Of a DNA stretch of 64,000 bases, positions 1 through 9,495 are shown one piece after another. How positions within the stretch are numbered: position 1 is the stretch's first letter; each line of letters opens with the position of its first letter. Below the pieces are notes generated by a model, which ran no database searches, was not told where the DNA came from, and worked only from the letters and a program-made list of their open reading frames with translations. This stretch comes from CAZLKN01 sp964560135. GTDB taxonomy: Bacteria > Actinomycetota > JAICYB01. The stretch lies in contig CAZLKN010000009.1 in the NCBI GenBank assembly GCA_964560135.1, positions 1 to 64,000 on the forward strand, written 5' to 3'. The translations under genes were made by a program, and so were the position numbers.

Positions 1-72
1 TACTCCCGCGACGCTGGCTATCCTACCCGCTCCGCCCCCATCCGCTCACGGTGGCGACGGGTGGCGGAGTCG

Positions 73-147
73 TCGGGCCGGCGGGATTCGAACCCGCGAC
101 CTCGTGGTCCCAAACCACGCGCGCTAACCAAGCTGCGCTACGGCCCG
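73..147 (-). tRNA. tRNA-Pro (anticodon UGG)
   Basis: On the minus strand the sequence folds as a cloverleaf. The acceptor stem CGGGCCG pairs with CGGCCCG and begins with the C1-G72 pair typical of proline tRNAs. The anticodon stem is CGTGG/CCACG with loop TTTGGGA, giving anticodon TGG. The T-arm GCGGGTTCGAATCCCGC is present and A is the discriminator base. No CCA is encoded. It is divergent from tig. A long reading frame runs through it from position 61 but is not coding there. Confidence 0.95.
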
Positions 148-156
148 TCGCTGCCT

Positions 157-162
157 ATCGTA
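157..162 (-). promoter_or_regulatory. probable -10 element of tRNA-Pro
   Basis: The minus strand reads TACGAT ten bases before the mature tRNA 5' end, which would put the transcription start a few bases upstream of it. I see no convincing -35 element. Confidence 0.4.
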
Positions 163-216
163 CGCGGCCTGCGGGCCCCGACGGCGCAGGTCCGCGCACA
201 TCCCGTCCGCCGCTCG

Positions 217-222
217 TATAGT
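217..222 (+). promoter_or_regulatory. probable -10 element of tig
   Basis: TATAGT lies 24 bases before the preferred GTG start of trigger factor and 12 bases before an upstream in-frame ATG (235). There is no recognisable -35 at the usual distance. Confidence 0.4.
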
Positions 223-246
223 CTGGCGCCGGCCATGGAGACATCG

Positions 247-1542
247 GTGAACGCATCCGTCGAGCAGATCAGCCAGAACCGGTACAAGCTGTCGATCGAG
301 GTCCCGGCGTCCGACGTCGCGAAGTATCTCGATCGGACCTACCGGCGTCTGGCCAAGGAGGTCCGCGTACCCGGGTTCCGCCCCGGGAAGGCGCCGCGTC
401 CGGTCATCGACCAGCGACTCGGCCGTGACTTCGTCCGTGGTGAGGTGCTCCGCGACGCCCTCCCGGAGCTCTACGCGCAGGCTCTGGAGGAGGTCGATCT
501 CGACGTGGTGGCGCCCCCGGAGCTCGAGGTCACGTCATTCGAGGAGGCGCTCTCCTTCGAGGCGATCGTCGACACGCGTCCGACCCCCGAGCTCAAGCGG
601 TGGGAGGGTCTGGAGGTCGCGCGGCCGCCCACCGAGGTCACCGACGAGGAGATCTCCGAGCAGATCGAGAAGCTGCGTGTTCGCTTCGCCACCCTCGAGG
701 TGGTGGAGCGTCCGCTCGCGGAGGGCGACTTCGCCCTCGTGGACCTCACCACCTACCGGCACGACGAGAACATCGACGAACTGACCGCCAAGGATCTGCT
801 GGTCGAGATCGGGGCGGAGATGATCGTCCCCGAACTCGACAAGGAGCTGGAGGGCAAGCGGAAGGGCGACATCCTCAAGGTCACGGCGACGCTGCCCGAG
901 CGGTTCGGGGAGCGGGCCGGATGGCAGGTCGGGATGCAGGTTCTCGTGAAGGAGGCCAAGGCCCGCAAGCTTCCCGCCCTCGACGACGAGCTCGCCAAGA
1001 CGGTGTCCGAGTTCGACACGCTCACCGAGCTCGAAGCCGACCTCAGGGCCAAGCTCGAGGAGATGAAGACCTCCGAGGCCGACAATCTCCTCCGGGAGCG
1101 GGTGATCGAGGCGTTCATCGAGCACGGTGTGGACATCGACATCCCCGAAGGGATGATCCACCTCGAGGTCGACGGGTTGATCGAGGCCTTCGCACGGATG
1201 CTCGGCGCCCAGGGCGTGACGATCGAGCAGTACATGGAGCATCAGAACATCGACGTGGACGCGCTGCGTCAGCGCTTCCACGAGCAAGCGGAGCGCAACA
1301 TCGCTCTGCGCCTTGGTCTCGATGCGCTTGCCGAACGGGAAGGCCTCGAGGCCACCCCCCAGGAACGTGACAAGGAATTGGAACGGCTGGCCGAGCGATT
1401 CGGACGGGAGGTCGACGAGATCCGCGAAGCCGTCGCATCGGACGAGGATTGGGGCCGGGTCGACGGTGATATCATCAGGGCCAAGGCCCTCGATCTCCTC
1501 GTCGAGCGGGCAGAGATCACGACGGAGGACGAACCCACATGA
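247..1542 (+). CDS. tig: trigger factor (ribosome-associated chaperone and prolyl isomerase)
   Basis: Trigger factor binds the ribosome near the exit tunnel and folds nascent chains. The N-terminal ribosome-binding domain contains the signature VPGFRPGKAP, a central FKBP-like PPIase domain follows, and the C-terminal half is helical and rich in charged residues. I prefer the GTG at 247 because GGAGA lies five bases upstream and the product (VNASVEQIS...) then aligns with the usual family N-terminus. An in-frame ATG at 235 is the alternative and would suit a very short leader after TATAGT. The length of about 431 aa is normal. The stop overlaps the clpP start in ATGA, so a tig-clpP-clpX operon is likely. 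Confidence 0.95.
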   Translation: MNASVEQISQNRYKLSIEVPASDVAKYLDRTYRRLAKEVRVPGFRPGKAPRPVIDQRLGRDFVRGEVLRDALPELYAQALEEVDLDVVAPPELEVTSFEEALSFEAIVDTRPTPELKRWEGLEVARPPTEVTDEEISEQIEKLRVRFATLEVVERPLAEGDFALVDLTTYRHDENIDELTAKDLLVEIGAEMIVPELDKELEGKRKGDILKVTATLPERFGERAGWQVGMQVLVKEAKARKLPALDDELAKTVSEFDTLTELEADLRAKLEEMKTSEADNLLRERVIEAFIEHGVDIDIPEGMIHLEVDGLIEAFARMLGAQGVTIEQYMEHQNIDVDALRQRFHEQAERNIALRLGLDALAEREGLEATPQERDKELERLAERFGREVDEIREAVASDEDWGRVDGDIIRAKALDLLVERAEITTEDEPT

Positions 1543-2189
1543 GCTCAGGTGAAATCAGCAACTACCTCGTGCCGATGGTCGTCGAGCAGTCGAGCCGCGG
1601 TGAGCGGGCCTTCGACATCTACTCACGGCTGCTACGTGACCACATCATCTTCCTCGGCACTCCGATCGATGATCAGGTCGCGAACCTCGTGATGGCGCAG
1701 ATGCTGTTCCTGGAGTCCGAGGATCCGGACAAGGACATCAAGATCTACATCAATTCGCCGGGCGGAGACATCTACGCGCTCCTCTCGATCTACGACACGA
1801 TGCAGTACGTCCGCAACGATGTCGAGACCACGGTGATGGGTATGGCGGCGTCGGCCGCTGCGGTGATCCTCGCGGCGGGCACGAAGGGCAAGCGCTTCGC
1901 GCTTCCGAACTCGCGGATCCTGATCCACCAGCCGCGTGGTCAGGCCGGAGGACAAGCTGCTGATATCGAGATCTGGGCCCGGGAGGTGCTGGGGCTGCGA
2001 AAGCGGCTGGACGAGATCCTCGCGCTGCACACCGGCCAGTCCATCGAGAAGGTGTCGAAGGACAGCGACCGCGACTTCATCATGACCGCCGAGGAAGCCA
2101 AGGCCTACGGTATGGTGGACGAGGTCATCGCCGTCCAGAAGCTCGCGGCCCTCGCAGCCGCGGACGACGGCGGCAACAAGAAGAAGTAG
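1539..2189 (+). CDS. clpP: ATP-dependent Clp protease proteolytic subunit
   Basis: This is the serine peptidase of the cytoplasmic ClpXP/ClpCP barrel. The 216 aa product has the nucleophile Ser105 in GMAASAAAV, His130 in ILIHQP, and the probable triad Asp near residue 175 before RDFIMTAEEA. The oligomerisation region YINSPGGD is intact. The ATG overlaps the tig stop by four bases, which suggests translational coupling. Many actinobacteria carry two clpP genes in tandem. Here a single copy goes straight to clpX after 34 bases, so a second copy, if present, lies elsewhere. Confidence 0.96.
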   Translation: MSSGEISNYLVPMVVEQSSRGERAFDIYSRLLRDHIIFLGTPIDDQVANLVMAQMLFLESEDPDKDIKIYINSPGGDIYALLSIYDTMQYVRNDVETTVMGMAASAAAVILAAGTKGKRFALPNSRILIHQPRGQAGGQAADIEIWAREVLGLRKRLDEILALHTGQSIEKVSKDSDRDFIMTAEEAKAYGMVDEVIAVQKLAALAAADDGGNKKK

Positions 2190-2223
2190 ACGGCTCACGA
2201 CTCAAGACCGAGGGGGCTCGCGG

Positions 2224-3492
<1,269 letters not shown>

Positions 3493-3501
3493 ACGCCGCC
3501 C

Positions 3502-4860
3502 TCACCCGGGGCGCCGCGTGTGCCAGTCCGTTTCCTGCTGGTAGGCGTCCACCAACGTGAGGAGAACCTCCTCGGACCAGGGCCGGCCGATCAGCTGGGC
3601 CCCCAGGGGAAGCCCCTCGGCCGACGTCCCCGCGGGGAAGGCCACCGCCGGGAGCCCGGCGATGTTCACCGGAGCCGTCAACCGGAGGATCCCGTGCCGC
3701 TGCACCTCGAGGGTGCCGCCCTCCACCTCGATGTGGGTCTGGTCCGCGCCGGGGGCCGGGAAGGGGGTGGCGGGGACGAGCAGGGCGTCGGCCGCGGTCA
3801 GGGCCCACTCGAAGTCCCTCAGCACCTTGCGGGCGAGTTGGCGTCCCTGCACGTGGTCGGGGGCGGCCAGTCCGGCGCCGAAGCGCAGCAGGGCGGAGAT
3901 CTCGGGATGGACGCGGTCGTCGTCCCACAGATCACGGTAGGCGTGCGCGGCCTCCGCAGGGGTGATGAGGCTGAGCGCTTGCCACGCCTCGTCAGGATCC
4001 GGACCCTCGATCTCGTCCAGGACCACGCCCATCTCCTCGAGGGCCCGCGCGGCGGCCTCCACGGCGGCGTGGGTCTCGGGATGCACGAGGCGGAGGAAGG
4101 ACTGCGGCACGGCCACCCGGAGACGCTCGACGCCGTCGGGCGCATCCAGCGGCCGTCCGTCGACGGACCACGGGTCGTCGGGATCGAAGCCAACGAGCAC
4201 GTCGAACAGCAGTCGGCAGTCGGCGGCCGTCGCAGCCAGGGGTCCGGGTGTGTCCAGCGAGGGGGCGAGCGGCATGGCACCGCGGAGGCTGACCGCCCCG
4301 TGGGTCGGTTTCAGCCCCGTGACACCGCAGAACGAGGCGGGGACGCGGACCGATCCACCGGTGTCGGAGCCCATGGCCGCGGCGACGACACCCGCTGCCA
4401 CGGCTGCGCCCGACCCTCCGGACGAGCCCCCCGTGAGCCTCGTCTGGTCCCGCGGGTTGCGCGTGGGGCCGGCGGACGAGATCAGATTGGTCCCACCGAA
4501 GGCCAGCTCGTGCTGGTTCGTCTTTCCCATCACGATCGCACCGGCTTCGATCAGCCGCTCGACCACGGCGGCGTCACGCCTCGCGGGTGCGCGTTGGGCG
4601 TAGGCAGCGCAGCAGCCGGTCGTGACCACTCCACGGACGTCGTAGAGGTCCTTGACCGCCACCGGCACGCCGTGGAGCGGGCCCACGGGGTCCCGGCCCG
4701 CCAGCGCCTCCGCCCGCTCCAGAGCCTCGTCGGCCAGCAGGTGCGTGAACGCGTTCAGCTCGTGGGCGGTCTCGGCGGCGGCGAGGGCCGCGGACACGAG
4801 CTCGACGGGTGACACCTTCCCGGCGGCCACCGCCTCGGCCTGTTCGGTCAGGGATCGCAT
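3502..4860 (-). CDS. amidase signature family hydrolase (GatA-like)
   Basis: This is an amidase-signature enzyme that hydrolyses amide bonds with a Ser-cisSer-Lys triad. Lys70 is in VAVKDL, the Gly/Ser motif TGGSSGGSG is at about 143-151, and the nucleophile Ser170 is in GSDTGGSVR. About 452 aa from the ATG at 4860; a longer frame reaches 4932, but the chosen Met starts the usual amidase N-terminus. No gatB or gatC lies nearby, so a role in Glu-tRNA amidation is not supported by context. The substrate is unknown. It runs convergent to clpX and divergent from valS. Confidence 0.85.
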   Translation of the reverse strand: MRSLTEQAEAVAAGKVSPVELVSAALAAAETAHELNAFTHLLADEALERAEALAGRDPVGPLHGVPVAVKDLYDVRGVVTTGCCAAYAQRAPARRDAAVVERLIEAGAIVMGKTNQHELAFGGTNLISSAGPTRNPRDQTRLTGGSSGGSGAAVAAGVVAAAMGSDTGGSVRVPASFCGVTGLKPTHGAVSLRGAMPLAPSLDTPGPLAATAADCRLLFDVLVGFDPDDPWSVDGRPLDAPDGVERLRVAVPQSFLRLVHPETHAAVEAAARALEEMGVVLDEIEGPDPDEAWQALSLITPAEAAHAYRDLWDDDRVHPEISALLRFGAGLAAPDHVQGRQLARKVLRDFEWALTAADALLVPATPFPAPGADQTHIEVEGGTLEVQRHGILRLTAPVNIAGLPAVAFPAGTSAEGLPLGAQLIGRPWSEEVLLTLVDAYQQETDWHTRRPG

Positions 4861-5032
4861 GGGACAGAGCCTACCGGCCCGGTGTGTGCCGCTGGTACGC
4901 TTGGTCCATGAGCTTCGCGGTGCGGTACGCACAGGCCCCCCTGGGCCCCCGAGTATCCGGCTGATCCCCGGCCGGATGCGACCGCGCGTGTCCCACCCGG
5001 CCGTCTCTGGCGTTTGTTGGAACGCGGACGAC

Positions 5033-5038
5033 TAGGAT
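5033..5038 (+). promoter_or_regulatory. probable -10 element giving a leaderless valS transcript
   Basis: TAGGAT ends seven bases before the ATG at 5046, so transcription would start at or next to that codon. This supports 5046 over the upstream ATG at 5037, which overlaps the element. Confidence 0.4.
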
Positions 5039-5045
5039 GGCTGCC

Positions 5046-7673
5046 ATGAACGAGCTCGCGAAGGCGTACGACCCGAAGGGCGTCGAAGGCCACTGGTACG
5101 CCCACTGGGAGCAGGAAGGCTACTTCCGGGGGCCCCTGGGACGCCCGGGGGATCCCTTCTGCATCGTGATCCCGCCTCCGAACGTGACCGGGATCCTGCA
5201 CATGGGCCACGCGCTCAACAACACGCTCCAGGACGTGCTCGTCAGACGCGCACGCATGCAGGGGCGACCGACGCTCTGGCTGCCCGGCACCGATCACGCC
5301 GGCATCGCCACGCAGAACGTGGTCGAGCGCCGCCTCGGCGAGGAGGGGAAGAGCCGGCACGATCTGGGCCGGGAGGCCTTCGTCGAGCGCGTCTGGTCCT
5401 GGAAGGACACCTACGAGGAGCGCATCCTCGGACAGCTCCGTCGGCTGGGGTGCTCGTGTGACTGGGAGCGGACCCGCTTCACCATGGACGAGGGACTGTC
5501 CCAGGCCGTCCGGACGGTGTTCGTCCGCCTCTACGAGGAGGGTCTGATCTATCGCGGCAACCGGATCATCAACTGGTGTCCGCGTTGCACAACGGCCCTG
5601 TCGGACATCGAGGTGGAGTACGCGGAGCGCGACGGCGAGCTGATCACGGTGCGGTACCCGCTCGCCGACGGGAGCGGCGGCATATCGGTGGCCACCACCC
5701 GGGTGGAGACGATGCTGGGGGACACCTGCGTGGCCGTCCATCCCGAGGACGACCGCTACAGCGGGCTCGTGGGACGGAATGTGCGACTGCCCCTCGTTGA
5801 CCGTGAGATCCCCATCGTGGCCGACGCGGGCGTGGACCCGGAGTTCGGAACGGGCGCCGTCAAGGTGACGCCGGCTCACGATCCGCTCGACCACGAGATC
5901 GCTACCCGTCACGGCATCGAGGCGTTGAACATCTTCGACGAACACGCCCGGGTGAACGAGCACGGCGGGCGCTTCGCCGGGCTCGAGCGTACGGCGGCCC
6001 GGAAGGCCGTGCTGGAAGCGCTCAAGGCCGCCGATCTGGTCGAGCGGGAGGAACGGCCCTACGCCCATTCCGTCGGGCACTGCTCCCGGTGCCAGACGGC
6101 CGTGGAGCCGTGGCTGTCGGAGCAGTGGTTCGTGGACATGAAGGAGCTGGCGGCTCCGGCGGTCGATGCCGTCCGTTCGGGCCGGGTCCGCCTGGTGCCC
6201 GAGCGTCCTTTCACGAAGACCTACACCGACTGGATGGAGAACATCCGTGACTGGTGCATCTCGCGGCAGCTGTGGTGGGGGCACCGTATCCCGGTCTGGT
6301 ACTGCGAGAACGGGCACCGGTTCGCCTCCATGACCGACCCGGATGCCTGCGCGGAGTGCGGGACGAAGTCCATCGAGCAGGACCCGGACGTCCTGGACAC
6401 CTGGTTCTCCTCCTGGTTGTGGCCGTTCTCGACCCTGGGCTGGCCCGAGGAGGGTGAGGACCTCGAGTACTGGTATCCGACGAGCGTGCTCGTCACCGGC
6501 TACGACATCCTCTTCTTCTGGGTGTCGCGGATGATCATGTCCGGGCTCCACTTCCGTGGAGAGGTGCCCTTCAGGGATGTCGTCCTGACCGGTCTCGTTC
6601 GGGACTGGGAGGGCAAGAAGATGTCCAAGTCCGCTGGCAACCAGGTCGATCCGTTGGACCTCGTGGACCGGTACGGCACCGACGCGCTGCGGTTCACCCT
6701 GACGCGCGCCGCCATCCCGGGCCAGGACATGAACCTGAACGAGGAGTGGATCGAGGGCGACCGCCGATTCTGCAACAAGCTCTGGAACGCCTCCCGGTTC
6801 GTCCTGCAGCACCTGGACGGGAAGGTCCCAGAAGTACCGTCGGAGGATCTGTCGCTACCGGAGCGCTGGATCCTGTCCCGTTTGGCGCAGACCCGGGAGG
6901 TCGTGGACCGATCGCTGGCCGCCTACGAGTTCTCCGAGGCCGCGCGGAGCCTGCACCAGTTCGTGTGGTCGGAGTTCTGCGACTGGTACCTGGAGGTCGC
7001 GAAGCTCGCCTTGCGGGAAGGGGAGGACGGCCCCGTCCGAGCCGTCCTGCATCACGTCCTGGAATCCACGCTGCGGCTGCTGCACCCGATCATGCCGTTC
7101 ATCACCGAGGAGCTCTGGCAGCGGCTGCCCAGACCGGACGAAGGCGCGCCATCGATCATGGTCTCGGCCTGGCCCGGTGGTGACCCCTCCAGGATCGACG
7201 CGGGGGCCGAAGAGGACATGGCGTTCCTCCAGACGATCGTCGTCCAGGTCCGGCGCTTCCGCCATGAGCACGGCATCGCGCCGAGTCGGCGGATGGAGGC
7301 ACGGGTCCGGGCCTCCGGTGCCTTCGGGGATCTCGTCCGGATCCACGAGGGGATGCTCCGGGCGCTGGCTGCGCTGTCGGGGGTGGAGCTCGTCGACGAG
7401 GTGCCGCAGCAGGGATGGTCGCGGTTGGTGGCGGGGCAGGCCGAGATCTACCTCCCCGTGGCCGACCTCGTGGACGTGGACGCCGAGCGCTCGCGCCTGA
7501 CGCGCGAGGTCGATGCGGCGGCGGAGCATGCCGGTAAAGCGCGGGCGAAGCTCGAGAATCCGAGCTTCGTCGAGCGGGCTCCCGGGGAGGTCGTGGACCG
7601 GACGCGCCGGCAGCTCGCCGAACTCGAAGGGAAGCTCGAGAAGCTGCGCTCGCAGCTTGCCGAGCTCGGATAG
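5046..7673 (+). CDS. valS: valyl-tRNA synthetase
   Basis: This enzyme charges tRNA-Val. The class I signatures are present: PPPNVTGILHMGHALN (HIGH motif) near residue 50 and KKMSKSAGN (KMSKS) near residue 525. A CP1 editing domain lies between them, followed by a DALR-type anticodon-binding domain and the ValS-specific C-terminal coiled coil (about the last 60 residues, rich in Arg, Glu and Leu). The length of about 875 aa is normal. The start is ATG 5046, or possibly 5037. It is followed after three bases by folC, a common valS-folC arrangement. I looked for a T-box leader upstream and saw none. Confidence 0.96.
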   Translation: MNELAKAYDPKGVEGHWYAHWEQEGYFRGPLGRPGDPFCIVIPPPNVTGILHMGHALNNTLQDVLVRRARMQGRPTLWLPGTDHAGIATQNVVERRLGEEGKSRHDLGREAFVERVWSWKDTYEERILGQLRRLGCSCDWERTRFTMDEGLSQAVRTVFVRLYEEGLIYRGNRIINWCPRCTTALSDIEVEYAERDGELITVRYPLADGSGGISVATTRVETMLGDTCVAVHPEDDRYSGLVGRNVRLPLVDREIPIVADAGVDPEFGTGAVKVTPAHDPLDHEIATRHGIEALNIFDEHARVNEHGGRFAGLERTAARKAVLEALKAADLVEREERPYAHSVGHCSRCQTAVEPWLSEQWFVDMKELAAPAVDAVRSGRVRLVPERPFTKTYTDWMENIRDWCISRQLWWGHRIPVWYCENGHRFASMTDPDACAECGTKSIEQDPDVLDTWFSSWLWPFSTLGWPEEGEDLEYWYPTSVLVTGYDILFFWVSRMIMSGLHFRGEVPFRDVVLTGLVRDWEGKKMSKSAGNQVDPLDLVDRYGTDALRFTLTRAAIPGQDMNLNEEWIEGDRRFCNKLWNASRFVLQHLDGKVPEVPSEDLSLPERWILSRLAQTREVVDRSLAAYEFSEAARSLHQFVWSEFCDWYLEVAKLALREGEDGPVRAVLHHVLESTLRLLHPIMPFITEELWQRLPRPDEGAPSIMVSAWPGGDPSRIDAGAEEDMAFLQTIVVQVRRFRHEHGIAPSRRMEARVRASGAFGDLVRIHEGMLRALAALSGVELVDEVPQQGWSRLVAGQAEIYLPVADLVDVDAERSRLTREVDAAAEHAGKARAKLENPSFVERAPGEVVDRTRRQLAELEGKLEKLRSQLAELG

Positions 7674-7676
7674 CCG

Positions 7677-8993
7677 GTGAACTACACCGACGCCGTCGCT
7701 TCACTCGACGCTCGTGTCCGCTGGGGGATGCGGCCGGGCCTCGACCGGATCGCGGCGTTGATGGACGTCCTGGATCATCCACAGCGCGGCTACCCGTCGA
7801 TCCACGTCGCGGGAACCAACGGCAAGTACTCGGTGGCGGTCATGATCTCGGCGATCCTCGAGGACCTCGGCCTGCGGGTGGGCACCTACACGTCGCCGCA
7901 CCTCGAGGAGGTCCGTGAACGGATCGCGGTGTCCGGGGAGCCGATCGCCGAAGCGGACTTCGGGGGGGTCCTCGCGTACCTGTGGCCGTTCATCGAGATG
8001 GTTGAGGCGCAGCGGGGCGATCACCTGACGTACTTCGAGACCACCACCGCCATGGCCCTCGAGTGGTTCTCGGACCGCGCTCTGCATGCTGCCGTGCTCG
8101 AATGCGGGCTCGGCGGCGAGTACGACGCGACCAACGTGGCCGATGCCGCGGTCGCCGTGGTGACCAACGTGAGCCTGGATCACGTCGTGGAGTTCGAGGG
8201 GAGCCTGGAGAAGGCGGCCTGGGAGAAGTCGGGCGTGATCAAGCCGGGCGCGAGGGTCGTCACCGGCGTCGAGCAGCCGGAGCTGCTCGAGATCCTGCGT
8301 GCAAGGGCCGCCGAGCGGGGAGCGGAGCGGGTGACCGTCCTCGGTGAGGATGTCCACGTCCTCGACCGCCGGATCGCGGTGGGTGGGCAACTCGTCGGCG
8401 TGCGATCGCTCCACGGTGACTACGACGAGCTGTTCGTGCCCCTCCACGGGGCGTTCCAGGCCTCCAACGTGGCGCTGGCCGTGGCGGCATGCGAGGCGTT
8501 CGCCGGCGAGGCGCTGTCCTCCGCCGAGCTCCGGTCCGCCCTCGGTCGGGTGCAGGTACCCGGTCGGATCGAGGTCGTCGGACGCCGTCCACTGGCGGTC
8601 ATCGACGGGGGCCACAATCCGGCCGCCGCGGCGCAGGTCCTGGAGGCGGTTCGGGAGTCCTTCACGTACCGGCGTCTCCACCTCGTGGTCGGCATGCTCA
8701 CCGACAAGCTCGTCGAGCCGGTACTGGCGCTGTGGGCCCACGGGGCCGACCGGTTCGTGGTGACCGCGCCCGAGGCCGACCGGGCCGCTGAACCTGAGCG
8801 GCTCGCCTCCGCCCTGCGGGAGGCCGGGGTGGCCGACGAGCGAATCGAGGTGCGCGAAGACCTCAGCGAGGCGCTCTCCGCGACCCTGGGAGTGGCACAG
8901 GACGACGACCTCGTCCTGATCTTCGGGAGCTTCTACACGGCAGGTCAGGCGAGGTCCTGGTTGCGCGAGCAGGGTCACCTCCCGCAAGCTTGA
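7677..8993 (+). CDS. folC: bifunctional folylpolyglutamate / dihydrofolate synthase
   Basis: A Mur-ligase-fold enzyme that adds glutamate to (dihydro)folate in the cytoplasm. The central ATP-binding and C-terminal ligase domains are recognisable, for example TSPHLEEVRERI and IDGGHNPAA. The P-loop reads HVAGTNGKYSV at residues 43-53. Known members usually have Gly or Thr where Tyr51 stands, while the catalytic Lys50 is intact. The 438 aa length is typical. The GTG start lies three bases after the valS stop and ndk follows within five bases, so valS-folC-ndk is probably one transcript. Confidence 0.92.
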   Translation: MNYTDAVASLDARVRWGMRPGLDRIAALMDVLDHPQRGYPSIHVAGTNGKYSVAVMISAILEDLGLRVGTYTSPHLEEVRERIAVSGEPIAEADFGGVLAYLWPFIEMVEAQRGDHLTYFETTTAMALEWFSDRALHAAVLECGLGGEYDATNVADAAVAVVTNVSLDHVVEFEGSLEKAAWEKSGVIKPGARVVTGVEQPELLEILRARAAERGAERVTVLGEDVHVLDRRIAVGGQLVGVRSLHGDYDELFVPLHGAFQASNVALAVAACEAFAGEALSSAELRSALGRVQVPGRIEVVGRRPLAVIDGGHNPAAAAQVLEAVRESFTYRRLHLVVGMLTDKLVEPVLALWAHGADRFVVTAPEADRAAEPERLASALREAGVADERIEVREDLSEALSATLGVAQDDDLVLIFGSFYTAGQARSWLREQGHLPQA

Positions 8994-8998
8994 CCGCT

Positions 8999-9406
8999 AT
9001 GGAACGAACCCTGGTCCTCATCAAACCCGACGCCGTGAAACGACGGCTCATCGGAGAGATCGTCGCCCGCCTCGAACGCAAGAGCCTGACGGTCGTGGCG
9101 GGCCGGTTCTTCACGCTCGACGAGAAGCTCGCCACGCGCCACTACGAGGAGCACGTGGACAAGCCGTTCTTCGGCGAGCTGATCGCGTTCATCACGTCGG
9201 GTCCGCTGCTGGCTCTGACCGTCGAGGGGCCCGAGGCGGTGAAGGTGGTGCGGACCCTCATGGGGCCCACCAACCCCCAGGACGCCCCCCCGGGAACGAT
9301 CCGGGGCGACTTCGGGATCACGATCACCGAGAACCTGGTTCACGGTTCGGATTCTGCTGCGTCCGCCCGTCGGGAACTCGAGATCTACTTCCCGGACCTC
9401 GACTAG
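8999..9406 (+). CDS. ndk: nucleoside diphosphate kinase
   Basis: This enzyme balances nucleoside triphosphate pools through a phosphohistidine intermediate. The product begins MERTLVLIKPDAVKRR, and His115 in NLVHGSDS is the phosphorylated residue. The 135 aa length is normal. The ATG at 8999 is preferred to an upstream TTG at 8990, which would overlap the end of folC. A strong hairpin lies 28 bases after the stop. Confidence 0.96.
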   Translation: MERTLVLIKPDAVKRRLIGEIVARLERKSLTVVAGRFFTLDEKLATRHYEEHVDKPFFGELIAFITSGPLLALTVEGPEAVKVVRTLMGPTNPQDAPPGTIRGDFGITITENLVHGSDSAASARRELEIYFPDLD

Positions 9407-9434
9407 CTAGCGCCGCGCCCGGGCCCGGACGTGG

Positions 9435-9462
9435 GTCGGGGGCCCCGGTTGGGGCCCCCGAC
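9435..9462. terminator. bidirectional G+C-rich hairpin terminator
   Basis: GTCGGGGGCCCC and GGGGCCCCCGAC form a perfect 12 bp stem with loop GGTT. No U-run follows on either side. It sits between the convergent ends of ndk and the LPRTG protein gene, so it probably ends both transcripts. Confidence 0.7.
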
Positions 9463-9495
9463 TGATCAGGTCGCCGAAGCGCTGAAGGTCGTTGC

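Noticed and set aside
61..246. N-terminal extension of trigger factor
   Set aside because: It would translate through the tRNA-Pro gene; family alignment and the GGAGA site place the start at 247 or 235.
3502..4860. GatA subunit of the Glu/Asp-tRNA amidotransferase
   Set aside because: gatC and gatB are not adjacent, and the amidase signature is shared by many other hydrolases.
4861..5036. T-box or other riboswitch before valS
   Set aside because: No specifier stem, T-box sequence or terminator-antiterminator pair is visible; a leaderless start fits better.
4848..6812. 654-codon open frame opposite valS
   Set aside because: It is antisense to the clear valS coding sequence and has the His/Pro/Arg-rich composition of a G+C-driven shadow frame.
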